Source: Lolium rigidum
Taxonomy: Eukaryota > Streptophyta > Magnoliopsida > Poales > Poaceae
DNA: 64,000 bases
Assembly (NCBI RefSeq): GCF_022539505.1
Contig: NC_061511.1
Location: forward strand, 35,598,620 to 35,662,619
Reading direction: 5' to 3'
This document shows positions 44,064 through 56,011 of this stretch, piece by piece. Within the stretch, counting starts at the first letter, position 1. Every line of letters begins with the position of its first letter. Under the pieces are notes generated by a model, which was given only the letters and a program-made list of their open reading frames with translations, had not been told where the DNA came from and did not search any database. Both the position numbers and the translations under genes were made by a program.

Positions 44064-47000
44064 GTAATTTGCCTCCCTTCTTCTTGATCTCTCATCTCTC
44101 TCTCTATTTAATCCCCACAAATTCATATCTTTATTTGTACAGATGTATTCTTTTATATATATGCCTACAAGGTGTTTGACATAAATCTTGCAAGGGGAGC
44201 GCGTCGCGAGCGCGACACAAGCGCCGCCGTGGTGGACGGGCCGTGCCGCCGTGGAGAACGGACCCCGCCATGGAGGACAGGCCGCTATCGTGGAGGATGG
44301 GCCGCTGTCGTGGAGGACGGACAGAGGACCGGCAAAGGCACGGGCGAGACGGCGAGGTTGCCGGGGCCACGCGACCTGGAGGCATTCCCAGGTTCCTCTC
44401 ACTCTCTCTGGACAACGTTCTTCCTTATGAGCAAATTTGGTGAAATTGTTGTGTGATTGGTTAGGAAAGGACGCTGCAAGGAACCTGTTGATTTTGAACA
44501 GATTGTCTGTGTCCTCAGGTAGCCTCTTCATTTCCTGAAATTTAGCAACAAGAGTCCCTTGCATGTACAATATACTATGTCGATTATGTGGCTTGCCTAT
44601 ACAAACTATTATTGCTATACAGATGTGATCTCCTACTTTGTGGCCGCTGTACCGTGGTGAGCCGACCACAGAGATATCCTTTTTTGTGTATTGACAATGT
44701 CCATTGTTGTTTTTTGGCTAAAATATTGATAATAAGAAGAACTTGTGATGAATTTTTATTGTTTGTTTGTTGGTCTTTCATAAATCTGCAACTCTAAATA
44801 ATAAAAATTTGGAATAGGTAGATTCGGCGCATTGTGTATCGGTGATTACAACATTCTCTTATGAAAATCTGCATCCTGGTACCATTTAGCAATGGACCTT
44901 TTAGTTCCTTTCTATACTATTTGCTCTCTCGATATCCCATTTACCGCAGTTCTATAAGTCTAGACTTAAAACATGACAGTGGATATGACAAGAGGTGGCA
45001 TTTGCATAGGAAAGCATCGGTTTCATTAAATTGACAAGCTATTTTTGTATGCCAAAGGCCCCTATTGTAATTTCTACGACTTCCTATACGGAGATGAATG
45101 GGTGTAATGCAGAAGAGAGGGTGTGTGAGGAATAAGAGGATACTTAATTGTTGTTTCTCATGTTGATGTTCATCCCTAACGTCAGAAAACATGGCTAGAG
45201 ATCCACTTATGATGAGGGTAGTAATTCCGGTTTGCTTATTTTTTTATCTTTTAGAGAAAATTTACCATTACTATCTTAAATCTCTGTGGGCTAGGGTCTC
45301 TGATTATCCAACATCCCATGATTATGCTATTAGTCAACTACTGAAATTTTTGTTGGTTTCCCAATATCAATTTGGCTTAGGAAGGAAGAGCATGAAGGCG
45401 GCTTGGCGCATAAGAGGCTGGAGCGGCAAGTTTGGTGTGGCTGCTCCTTCATGCAAAGGTCTTCAGTTCATAATTTTTTTCCTTACTTTTGTCCCTTAAG
45501 GAGCAGCCACATGCTTTGTTTCGTTTCTCCTATAGTGTGTAATTTAGGCTTTCTTCACACCACCTATTCTTGATTTTTCTATCTTCCACCTTTTAGTAAA
45601 AGAAAGTAGAGAATAAATCAATGATTGTTTGCCTTTAAGAATTATTATACCATTTCATCGGATGTAATAAAGTTAAAATAGTTATTTGTGGCTTTAGTTT
45701 GCTGCTTAAATTTCATTTTCTACTGTGCAAATGTTTGTTAGGTTTAGGTTCAGATTTAGGTTTAAATCTGATTAGGAATAATATAGTAGACACCTTTTAG
45801 CTTTAGATTGTGTTATGCCTACTTCAATAAGAACAATATGAGGATTAGGATGGAAAAAATATGCCTAACAAAAAAACACCGACCGCTTTAGTTTCCTGTT
45901 CTCCTCGGTAAGAAGAATATAATATGATGTGAGTCCAATATCGCAGGCTGAGGTCCAACACTGACTGCAGGCAAGCCCCATGGCATTCACCGTTTCTTAG
46001 GTGTTGCTGGAGGATGACTCACACCATGTGAAGCAATTAGCTTAGGTGAGATCCTTCCTTTTCTTCTCTTTTCCACTTTGGTTATTTCTTCTTATGTCTA
46101 TATTTATGAATTTCTATTGTTGTTTTATCTTACATTGATCCATAAATAAACAAAGGGGAAGCTTGAAGACATTTTATCTTGGAAAATGCGCATGCTCCAA
46201 TGTACGATCAGAGTTTTTAATTAATTATGTTTGCTTCATCTGATCCTATGTGAGAGTTCCTTTCTCTGTTTTTAGTTGATTGTTGTTGCTGGTTTGGTAA
46301 ATTGCGGACAACCGTAATATCAGACAACAGGGATATTGTTCCGCTTTTCAGCATTCTACCGGGAACATTTTTACCGTGTGAGGTCACATCGAAGTTACAG
46401 GTTCCATTCTTCATTATCTCTTCTCTTTTTATTCTGGATGCTCCATATTTCTACAATGTGTTCTCACATTTTGATTTTTTTGTTTCAACTAAATTTTCTT
46501 AAACGAGAAGAACTATTCTATTAGACTGAAAAATAATCAGATCGCCTCTTTGTTGTACAATCTAAGCTTCACTAACAAGTCTTATTTGAACGGTCCACAC
46601 ACTAATTGAGATGTCATTATTTTAACTGGTTGTTTTAATGGATCTGTTTCATTGCATTTCCAGTAGTCTTTGTGAAGGGAGTTAGCATACAAGGACGTGG
46701 GAGACAAATAAAGGCAGCTCGTGTGAAGGCACCTTGGCCGAGCCGTGGCCATGGTGGTGGTGTGTCTCTCTTCCCAGGCTGATTTCAAGAGCTGAAAAAA
46801 TCTATTTTGTATTAGATGCGTCTATTTCATTTACCTGGTGAGAAAACTATGAGTCTTGGGCTGTATATGCAGCACTATGTTTCTTTTCAGGTTGAGATTT
46901 TTATTGGAAGGGTTAATGATTGATGCACGTCTATTGTTTGTAGCCAGTTTAGAGTCAATGAGCCATCACTTTCCCATCAGACTGTCGGCCTGCGTGGTGG

Positions 47001-50000
47001 TTGGCTTAGACGTATGCCGTGTTAGTCGAAGAGGATGGCCTTAGTCCTGGTGTTGTCCATGGAGCTCCTTCTTCCTCAGTGAGCGCGACCTCATTTCCAC
47101 GGGTGAACCCAGCCGTAATGCCTCTCTTGGCGTATTCACCTAGCTGAAGTTACCACATACTCTACTTTGTTCCCCTTAGTCTCATTTAATCTTTCATGTG
47201 TATTTTGGTGCATGGTAGACACAAAGCATGAGAAACAAATATCATGTCCTCTATTCCATTCATAATCAACCAATAATTTTTTGTTCTGCTACATATAGTG
47301 CAATGATCAGCTGATACAGTGTATTGGAATGTCAGCTTTGGAAATGGAATATATAGTATGATCATACATTGAAAACAAGGCTGGAGCACCGCTGCAACTC
47401 ATGCTCAGCTAATTCAAGGTTGAGTACCCCAAGCTGCAATTCTTCAAATATCTTTGGCATGCTTTGCTGATGAAGTGCCTTTTGCTAGCCCAAATCTGTT
47501 TTAAATATTATATGCAAACCTCTTTGATTACATGTAGGGAAAATGTGTTAGCACATCAGTGGAATTACACCAAAGTAAATTCTAATTCTCGGAGATTTTT
47601 TAATTGCTTTTTTTAGAGGTCTAGAACTCATGAAAAGAAGTGGTGGAGTTCCACATGTAGGTTATTAATTAAACTGATTAAACATGTTTAATATAATTCC
47701 AATATATGTAGGCCGCAGTCTTACATATTAAGCATTATGACTGAAGGTTCATTTAGTATAGTGTTCTAATTATGACTTGGTTTCTAACCATGTTAAATGT
47801 AACAAATAAGAGTGGATAATGTTCATCTGAAGCAAACCTTTGTATAAAAATATGTTCAGACGATGAGATATCACTGTATATATTGTTGACAAATAATAAA
47901 TTAATAATCAGAATTAAGGGTGGAAATCTGTAGCATTGCAACTGCCTATTATTTAGTGACCCGAACATTTTCAGGTTGCACAAATAGAGTTAAATGGAGG
48001 GGTATGCTTAAGTAAATATTTTCATATTAATATTTCCTTTTTGAGAGGTTTAGAGTCCCTTATGTAGTGTTTGATGATCGTTGCGTTTTGCTGAAATGTC
48101 ATATACGTTGAAGACTTTTAGTTGAATCCCCACTGGTTTATTTTCAGTAATCAGTGCATAAATAACAAAAGTTGCGTTTATGTCTGAATGTTTTTATTCC
48201 TAAGTTGAATTAGGAACTAAGTTTGTACTGCTATTGCTTCAATTTGAGTATGTTAAACTATCATTATTTCTGCCAGACCTGTACAATTAGCGACAAAGCT
48301 GCCTTTTTCAGATATGGTGTTAAAAGATTGAGAAATCAGGTCTGAAATTATTATGCTGAATCAGTTGTTTTGCCAGGTAAAAAGTTACTTGTATCTCCGG
48401 CCTCATCTTAGCTTTGTCTCTGATAAATTATTTTGTGTGTATTAACAGAAAAGATCACTGTTATTACACTCTATGTCCATTGAATTGGTTTTAAGAGGTG
48501 GGAAATGAAGCTATCTGAAATCACTTGCTATTCTTGCAGTAGAAAATGTGTACAGTAGACCTCCATTTGAACTATTCTGCAGACACCTCTTCGTTTTCTT
48601 TGTAGGCATCTCTCTTTTTATAGTCTAAGTGGACGCAGTAGACAATCTATATTTTATCATGCCAAATATCTTTATGTAAATCATGTGACAGTGCATGCCT
48701 ATGCGTAGTATGGCTACTTTCCTTCTGGCTTCATGCGTATATGTTAGAAGTCTAGATTTGTACATCAAAAGAGGTATCACTTTATGCCCTCAAATAATGG
48801 CCCAATCGTTACTCAAGAGGTGTGCTCTCAGTTATATGTAAAAGATGAACTTGCTTGCACTTTGTACAGAACATTGATGTGATAATTGGAGTGCACCGAC
48901 AAATTTTCTACCTTTACACCACATATACATATGGTCTAACCCAAAAGGTTTCTTTGTAGTCGGTGTCCCATTAGCCTAGGTTACCAAAGCTGGTAGTCAG
49001 TTAAATTTTGTTCCTTTGCCAAGTAACTTTACAATAGACAAATGTAGTATGCCAGATATAACTGTACTATGTATTGCTGTTTCATATTCATCGTTCTCGG
49101 TTCCTCCTTCACCAGTACTTCTATCTTTGTTACTCTGATTGGAAAATTCATAGATTCCATATATTTAGTATTTCTTTTCTGTAATGTTGAATAATTGTGT
49201 CCTTGAATGAATCTGATATCCTTTTGTTTACTATGGTTATACTTTACAGGTCCAGGTAAGTATCTATCCAATGATATTTAATATCACACTTGATAGTTCC
49301 AGATTTTGGAAGATCAACTGGGTGCATATGCCTCATCAATGTATTCGATTAGTAAACATATTTTTACAAGTACAGTAATTGTTGAGGTAGTGATTACGGA
49401 TGATGTGCATGATCATGCTATCAATTACAACTGTAAGATTGTACATAACAAAAGCCAAACAGTACTTTATATATGTGATAATTTTCTGTTCCTATCCTGC
49501 ACTTAAAACACTTTCCACAATTATTGATAACTCTGGTTAAACATCGGCAGCCGCAGATCTTGGGATACTATTGTTCTGGTGTAGAGAAAAATATTTAAGT
49601 TGTATGATGCCAAAGTTCCTGGCTATCTGATACATTATAGGCACACAAGCTGCTATTATTTGTTGATTCAATTCCATTTTTATTTTTTTCCTTTTGTAGA
49701 AATTGGAGTTTATATGCAGCAGCCGAATGAATCAAAATAATATCTCTGCTCTGTTTTTTTGCAAGGATTAGAATTCCGTTCCTCATGTGCATTATTACTC
49801 CATAGACAATCTCACTAACAACGAATTGGACTTGAGCCATCCTACTATCCATTCGATCTTAGTGTTTAATTTCGTTGGTGAACTAGCTTAGTTCCTCCCA
49901 GTATCAGTACTGATTATTTTCCTCACTCCATTTGGTATTTTATATTTCATTTACGTACCACACATTATCTTCAATTGCGTTAGATCAGTGAAGAAAAATA

Positions 50001-50212
50001 TTTTTCCCTGTGCCATATGTCACTTTTATAATCAGGAGTTTGAAGTTTTTGTGTTGCATGATGGATTTCTTTGTAGAGACAGAGGATTGTGAGAACGAGC
50101 AATGGCTCCATGATTGGTGTAGGTGGTGGCCACCCAACCCATCCGAATTTCCTGGGATGTCTCACCAGGGCTTTTGGGTCTCAAATAAAATTCCCTCCAC
50201 ACATATGTGCTA

Positions 50213-50305
50213 TACTACCTCAGTTCACATTTAATCGACGCTACATACATACAGATGTTAGCCACTTCATGTGTATCAGCCGATTTAATCCGGACGGAGG
50301 GAGTA
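50213..50305. mobile_element. Short Stowaway-like MITE inside Helitron 2
   Basis: TACTACCTCAGTTCACATTT at the left and CCGGACGGAGGGAGTA at the right, with TA at both borders. Ends are partially complementary and match the degraded Stowaway terminus. About 93 bp. Confidence 0.65.
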
Positions 50306-51004
50306 ACTACTAGCTCCTAGGGACACTCGAATTATGTGTGTTGTGTGTATAGTTCTAGGGTAAGCTTGTGCACCAGTGGTGGTGTGCGTGAGTATGGTGC
50401 GAGTGTGGCGTTGAGTTCATGCTTAAATTCAGATACTACAACTGTAACAAAGATCGAGGGGTCTAAAAAAAAAGAAGAGGATTGTAAGTCTGTTCTTCTA
50501 AAGCTAAGGTTTCACGTGGTTCGTGATGCTGGATTACCTTCAGCCCATCATTCCACTTTTACTTATACTAAGTAATAGAAAGAGACATTCTCTTGTGACA
50601 ATGACCTAGATATTATATTCATTTGGATTTCATAAGATGTAATATTCTATTGCCTGATAGAATTTGCTTGAAGCAAGAGAGCACTATCAAGGTTTTCTCC
50701 TCCTCAATCCCTTTGTACTTGATCTGGTGCTCGTGTGTTTAAGTTTTACTGATGTTCAAAAGGATAGGGAAGGGATTTCCAGTTGGCACACAAATCTTTG
50801 TTTATAATCTTGCCAGTCTTTGCTGGCTAATGCTTGTCCAATCTAGGTTAGCTTTTTACAAATGTGAAGTATCATGCTTCTTAACGATTCTCTTGAAAAG
50901 GACCCTATTATATAATCGGCTTTTATAGATGCATGCTTGTATATGTGAGAAACGCAAGAAGTTGAGGCAGACATATATGCATTATTTTAATTTTGTAAAA
51001 CTCA

Positions 51005-51590
51005 GAAATGATCTAACGGAGACCTGGCTCCTCTACCTCCAGTGTCGCTCGCGCGAGCGATTCCGGAGGCACCCCAAACCCAAGCAAAAAGCCACCCCTG
51101 AACTTGCATCCCTGGCTGGTGGCGCTTGACCGCCAAAGGCGGTGAGGGCGTGCGCGCACCCTGGCAGGGCTCCTTCGCGAGAATAAGCATCGCCTTCTGG
51201 GTTACGTGACCTCGGCGAAGTGGAGTGGCAACAGTGATTCAGAGCGGTGAAAGGCGTTGTGGCGCGGTGCCAACTGCACGAGAGGTTGGCGGCAACGCTC
51301 TGGCCCGACCTGGGCTGGACGGGCCACGACAGTGCACCCCCGATCCAATATCCTTCCACCCATCCCTCCGCTGGTGGAGGACGCCGTGCATGCGAGCATG
51401 AGCCTATTGTTGTTGTGGTCTATAGTCGAGGGCACCTCCTTACCAAGTTGTAGTCGCTTGGTGAGGATGACCATGTATGTGTGTGTCGTGTGTGTGTGTT
51501 CCTCCTTCTGGAGGTTGTACTCTTCTTCCTGTTCAATGAAATCGAACGCAAAATCTCTTGCGTTTTCTTGAAAGAAAAACTTAAAAATAT
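51005..51590 (+). mobile_element. Possible truncated LINE or retrocopy inside Helitron 2
   Basis: A GC-rich block in AT-rich surroundings that ends TCTTGCGTTTTCTTGAAAGA followed by an A-rich run, as LINE tails in this window do. It includes a CGCTCGCGCGAGCG palindrome near its left end and a TGTGTG tract near 51480. No RT motif and no exact flanking duplication were found. Confidence 0.35.
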
Positions 51591-51660
51591 ATTACCATTT
51601 TCTCACTTAATTTTTATCACTGTTATATAAAACGTAAACAAATACGAATTCTACGGGGTC

Positions 51661-51688
51661 GTGCGCCAAGGCGCACATCTAAATCTAG
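51661..51688 (+). other. Helitron 2 3' terminus (hairpin plus CTAG)
   Basis: Stem GTGCGCC/GGCGCAC with loop AA, spacer ATCTAAAT, then CTAG and target T. Confidence 0.88.
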
Positions 51689-51842
51689 TATTTCTAGTGA
51701 GCACCCACAGTTAATGATGAATAGATTGGAAGATGACAGAATGCTTTTGGAAGATGACACAATTATTTGCAGCGATGACTGTTGTAGCTAAGTTGCCTTC
51801 AGCTGCTTGCGTCATCCCTTTTCCAATTCATTTTGTATGGCA
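51689..51842 (+). repeat. Duplicated locus, copy A', right part
   Basis: Matches 26428-26520 and then 34457-34517, i.e. copy A without its LINE. Beyond 51842 it continues TTTATCATCATCCGG, which copy A lacks because Helitron 1 begins there. Confidence 0.88.
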
Positions 51843-52281
51843 TTTATCATCATCCGGCTCGAGCAAGAAAGAAAAGTGTAGAGCTGCCTGCTAAGAGAAG
51901 AAAAAGGGCCTGACCTTTAGTGCTCACGTTCCTCCGGCCTTCTACTAGCGATCTTCCACAATCCTCTATTCATGCAACACTGGAATTTAGATTCAAGACA
52001 CGTGGGCTTGTAGATTGCTCTTTTTGCCTCTGTCACCTGAAAAGCTCCGCGTTGCGTCTGCGTCCAGTTGAACTTGAAACTTGTCAAGTTCTGAAGCAGT
52101 AACAACGGCCGCTCTCATTCACGGGCAGCACGAACGAGACAGCTAAATCTCAATACTTACGAACATGAAATTAATGGCACAAAGCAATCAAATCACGCAT
52201 TCAATTACTGTTTTTATTTTCATAGATCTGTCGATCTATCTAACACCGGTCACACGACAAGATCCACAGGTATCCTGCTTG
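51843..52281. other. 3' flank of the inhibitor gene
   Basis: No gene is supported. The sequence is intergenic, and the part near 52281 is presumably the 3' UTR of the minus-strand inhibitor gene. Confidence 0.4.
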
Positions 52282-52821
52282 CTACACGTACAACAAGAAA
52301 AAGATCACCATGGCCACGACGGTTAGGTGCTCGGCGTCGGCGTTCACCTTGCGCAGAGGCGACTCCTCCTTATCCGCGGCCACGGACGCGGCGGCGCAGT
52401 CGGTGGAGGCCCTCACGGCTGCGATCATGTTGTCCTCGTATGCCTGCTTCTGCATCGTGGCCAGTGCTTGGATGGCTCTATGCATCGCGTTGAGCCCCTC
52501 GGTGTACCGCTCACGGCACGTGGCCAGCGCAGCCTGCTGGCCGACCGTCCAGCCGCCGTGCCGTTGTAGGTCCTTGATCGTGGCCACCGCCGCCGTGTAG
52601 TTGACCAGCGTCAGGTTCGTGGCGATCACGGCCAGCCCGTGCGTGTCGGCGGTGGCGCTCCCCGGCGCCGCCTGGAGCGTGGTCACGCAGACGGCCTCCA
52701 GTTCCTTGCGGAGCGATATGTTTTCCACCTTCGCGCACGTCTCCTCCACGATGGAGGCGAGCGCCACGTGGGAGACGACAAGGAGCACTAGGAGGATGGG
52801 CATGAGAAGCCTCGCTGCCAT
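52282..52821 (-). CDS. Pectin methylesterase/invertase inhibitor (PMEI domain) protein
   Basis: A 179-aa secreted protein. PMEI-domain proteins bind and block pectin methylesterases or acid invertases in the cell wall or vacuole. The ATG at 52821 starts a clear signal peptide (MAARLLMPILLVLLVVSHVA, cleavage likely after LAS). The frame is open further upstream to 53103, but that extension is AT-rich and lacks a signal peptide, so the internal ATG is chosen. The four family cysteines are present: EETCAKV, EAVCVTT, LATCRERY and STDCAAA. The helix patterns LAVIATNLTLVNYTAAVATI and CRERYTEGLNAMHRAIQAL fit the four-helix bundle. The C-terminus is hydrophobic (VVAMVIFFLLYV), which might be a GPI signal or membrane anchor. 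Single exon, as usual. Inhibitor versus enzyme target cannot be told from sequence. Confidence 0.85.
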   Translation of the reverse strand: MAARLLMPILLVLLVVSHVALASIVEETCAKVENISLRKELEAVCVTTLQAAPGSATADTHGLAVIATNLTLVNYTAAVATIKDLQRHGGWTVGQQAALATCRERYTEGLNAMHRAIQALATMQKQAYEDNMIAAVRASTDCAAASVAADKEESPLRKVNADAEHLTVVAMVIFFLLYV

Positions 52822-52855
52822 TTTGGGTGTCTCGTTTGGGGAGAATGGAGAGGAG

Positions 52856-53050
52856 GCAAATCTTGAGGCTTTTGGTGGGTTTATGTAGTAAGATTCCATG
52901 GGCAAATCTTGAGGCTTTAATTTGGTGGGTCTATGTAGTAAGATGATGCAAATCTTGAGGCATAAATGGGAGATCAAATTTTGTGATACGCTGCTAAAAT
53001 GGAATTTCTTTATGAAGTGACAATGGGAGATCAAATTTGTTGTGATAGCT
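52856..53050 (-). promoter_or_regulatory. Repeat-rich proximal promoter of the inhibitor gene
   Basis: Direct repeats upstream of the ATG: GCAAATCTTGAGGCTTT ... TATGTAGTAAGAT at 52856-52894 and 52902-52944, with a third partial copy at 52948-52961. A second repeat family, AATGGGAGATCAAATTT, occurs near 52966 and 53023. The minus-strand CTACATAAACCC near 52880 is a weak TATA-like element. Confidence 0.6.
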
Positions 53051-53217
53051 GTATTTTCGCCATAAATAAATTTTCTTAATGAAGACGAACGAGTCTTGGT
53101 CATACTTTATTATGCTAGCAATAAACAAAAGAAGTGTCTTGCGGCATATTTTTTTTCTATTATATTATTCGCCATAAATGTACAGCTTCCAATGCTGGAA
53201 TTAAGACACATAAACGT

Positions 53218-53283
53218 TACCTCCTTCCTGAAATATAAACATTTATGGAAAGCTAAAAATACTTATATTTTAGAAGGGACTTA
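53218..53283. mobile_element. Short Stowaway-like MITE
   Basis: TACCTCCTTCCTGAAATATA at the left and TTATATTTTAGAAGGGACTTA-type end at the right, flanked by TA. The termini pair with each other over about 20 bases with mismatches. About 66 bp, upstream of the inhibitor gene. Confidence 0.65.
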
Positions 53284-53886
53284 ATACTGTTCAATGTTTA
53301 AATTAACAGTGCAGAGCAGATCATGGACTTTGGACCGCTTGCCCATCCAAGGTGGCCTCGCCGGCCTATGAGCCAGCTGTGCTAAATTGCCAACCACAGG
53401 AATCATACACGTTATCTTTGGATCTTCTTAATGAATGGACGGCTAATGGTAAGACAACATGACAAAAGGCAAAAGTAAATATATGCCTTTATCATGAAAT
53501 AATTTTGAAATAATTGGCCATAAATGTACTACTATCCAATGTATGAGTTTGAAATGTAAAAGTGCATCGAATATATGATGTATTTTAAGGCACCTAGATA
53601 TTATTTTAGAACATCGAACACTTATTGTCATAGCAGATGATGTAAAATAGAGCACACTTCCATCGCAGATGATGTAAAATAGGGTACCACACAGGTATCA
53701 ACATATCAACCTTAAGTTTGCAAGATCACCGCGAACATATCTACACGATTAAAATTTATTTATGCATATGCATAATTTGGACATGTTGAGATGGAGCTTA
53801 TTAAACCAAGCATTTCGACATATTGTTTTTGTATTTCTCATAATGCTGACAATCTTCACGGAGAATTCAATTTCACTGGGTCCATG
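53284..53886. other. Unassigned intergenic sequence
   Basis: AT-rich. A small direct repeat CATAGCAGATGATGTAAAATAG / CATCGCAGATGATGTAAAATAG-type block occurs at about 53630 and 53662. No gene seen. Confidence 0.4.
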
Positions 53887-54399
53887 TGTTGCGGTCAGAA
53901 ACCCACCGGCGAGCAGCGACGGGCAACACAGTAGAACCGGGAGGCTCCCAGGACTGCGGCTGGCCCTGGTCCCTCGAGCGATGGCCCGCAAAGACTCGGC
54001 ACGCACGTCCGATGCTGGTGCAAGGGCATGCCACCTGACCTATACCTGGTCAGGAAGGTGTTGGATTTGCCTCGCTTAGTTTCCTGTATGGCATACACGT
54101 AAACATTAAATACGAGCCTCGATCGGCTCTCAGGTTGTCCTGTGAATCGGCTCAAGGAGCCGATCCACCCATGATTCGTACGAGGTGTACGATCAGTTGG
54201 TGGTCCTGCTTGATCAAAATAAAGCTAAAACGACCTACTACGATTTAGGGTTTTCACCACATAATCGGAACATCCTACGCGTGATTGAGCCTGGCAGCCA
54301 CGCACGGTGATCATAAACCGACCCTAGACAAGGCCTAAAAACCAACATGAAGTTGATCCCCCGAACATCCTGTCTAGGGCTAGCAAACTCAACCCTACA
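53887..54399 (+). mobile_element. LTR fragment interrupted by a Gypsy insertion
   Basis: Starts TGTTGCGGTCAGAAACCCAC, the usual TG start and context of a common Triticeae Gypsy LTR. It is cut at 54399 by the minus-strand Gypsy LTR at 54400. The remainder is not found in the window, so it may lie beyond the gap or be deleted. Family assignment is tentative. Confidence 0.55.
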
Positions 54400-55997
54400 T
54401 GGCGTGTAACTCACACGTTCGTTGGGAACCCCAAGAGAAAGGTATGATGCGCACAGCAGCAAGTTTTCCCTCAGAAAGAAACCAAGGTTTATCGAACCAG
54501 GAGGAGCCAAGAAGCACGTTGAAGGTTGATGGCGGCGGGATGTAGTGCGGCGCAACACCGGAGATTCCGGCGCCAACGTGGAACCCGCACAACACAACCA
54601 AAGTACTTTGCCCCAACGAAACAGTGAGGTTGTCAATCTCACCGGCTTGCTGTAACAAAGGATTAACCGTATTGTGTGGAAGATGATTGTTTGCAAGAAA
54701 ACAAGTAAAAACAAGTATTGCAGACAGATTTGTATTTCAGTATAAAAGAATGGACCGGGGTCCACGAGTTCACTAGAGGTGTCTCTCCCATAAGATAAAA
54801 GCATGTTGGGTGAACAAATTACAGTCGGGCAATTGACAAATAGAGAGGGCATAACAATGCACATACATGTCATGATAAGTACAGTGAGATTTAATTGGGC
54901 ATTACGACAAAGTACATAGACCGCCATGCAACCTGCATCTATGCCTAAAAAGTCCACCTTCGAGGTTATCATCCGAACCCCTTCCAGTATTAAGTTGCAA
55001 AGCAACAGACAATTGCATTAAGTATGGTGCGTAATGTAATCAATAACTACATCCTCGGACATAGCATCAATGTTTTATCCCTAGTGGCAACAAGCACAAC
55101 ACAACCTTAGGGGTTTCTGTCACTCCCCGGATATCAATGCGGGCATGAACCCACTATCGAGCATAAATACTCCCTCTTGGAGTTACTAGCATCAACTTGG
55201 CCGAGCCTCTACTAATAACTGGAGAGCATGCAAGATCATAAACAACACATAAGTAATAACTTGATAATTAACATAACATGGTATTCTCTATCCATCGGAT
55301 CCCGACAAACACAACATATAGTATTACGGATAGATGATCTTGATCATGTTAGGCAGCTCACAAGATCCAACAATGAAGCACAATGAGGAGAAGACAACCA
55401 TCTAGCTACCGCTATGGACCCATAGTCCAGGGTGAACTACTCACTCATCACTCCGGAGGCGACCATGGCGGTGAAGAGTCCTCCGGGAGATGAATCCCCT
55501 CTCCGGCAGGGTGCCGGAGGAGATCTCCGTAATCCCCCGAGATGGGATTGGCGGCGGCGGCGTCTCGATAGGTTTTCCGTATTGTGGTTCTTCGCATCGT
55601 GGGTTTCGCGACGGAGGCTATAAGTAGGCGGAAGGGCAACGTGGGGGGCCACACGAGGGCCCCACACCACAGGTCGGCGCGGCCAAGGCCTGGGCCGTGC
55701 CGCCCTATGGTGGCGGCCCCTCGTGGCCCCACTTCTACTCCTCTTCGGTCTTCTGGAAGCTTCGTGGCAAAATAGAACCCTGGGTTTTGATTTCGTCCAA
55801 TTCCGAGAATATTTCGTTACTAGGATTTCTGAAACAAAAAATAGCAGTAAAACAAAGAATCGGCTCTTCGGCATCTTGTTAATAGGTTAGTTCCAGAAAA
55901 TGCACTAATATGACATAAAGTGTGCATAAAACATGTAGATATCATCAATAATATGGCATGGAACATAAGAAATTATCGATACGTCGGAGGCGTATCA
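54400..55997 (-). repeat. 3' LTR of the second minus-strand Gypsy
   Basis: 1598 bp, TGGCGTGTAACTCACACG to GGAGGCGTATCA on plus; minus-strand start TGATACGCCTCCGACGTATC. Clear homologue of 9244-10835. The plus-strand left terminus lacks the TGATGCGTG form, so that end is less certain. Flanked at the left by CTACA. Confidence 0.78.
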
Positions 55998-56011
55998 GCA
56001 TCCCCAAGCTT
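55998..56011 (-). other. Polypurine tract of the second Gypsy element
   Basis: Minus strand AAGCTTGGGGATGC next to the LTR, identical in core to 10836-10850. Confidence 0.7.

Larger units (their letters stand above)
38712..51688 (+). mobile_element. Helitron 2, complete, 12,977 bp
   Basis: Starts TCTACTTCAG directly after A (38711) and ends ...AAATCTAG directly before T (51689). A perfect 7-bp stem hairpin (GTGCGCC-AA-GGCGCAC, 51661-51676) lies 8 bases before CTAG. There is no target duplication, as expected for Helitrons. The empty site at 26427|26428 reads GACGAA|TACTTCC, and the flanks of this element read GACGAA and TATTTCT. No Rep/helicase is visible, so it is non-autonomous. The interior is AT-rich with GC-rich islands that may be captured gene pieces. 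Confidence 0.88.

Noticed and set aside
34516..51696. CACTAGTGG at the left and TTTCTAGTG at the right look like CACTA transposon ends
   Set aside because: No matching long inverted repeats or 3-bp duplication. The duplicated locus shows that the real junctions are the Helitron ends at 34518 and 51688, and that the right TTTCTAGTG lies in flanking DNA.
52822..53103. Upstream extension of the inhibitor frame to 53103
   Set aside because: It covers the promoter repeats, is AT-rich, and would bury the signal peptide inside the protein.
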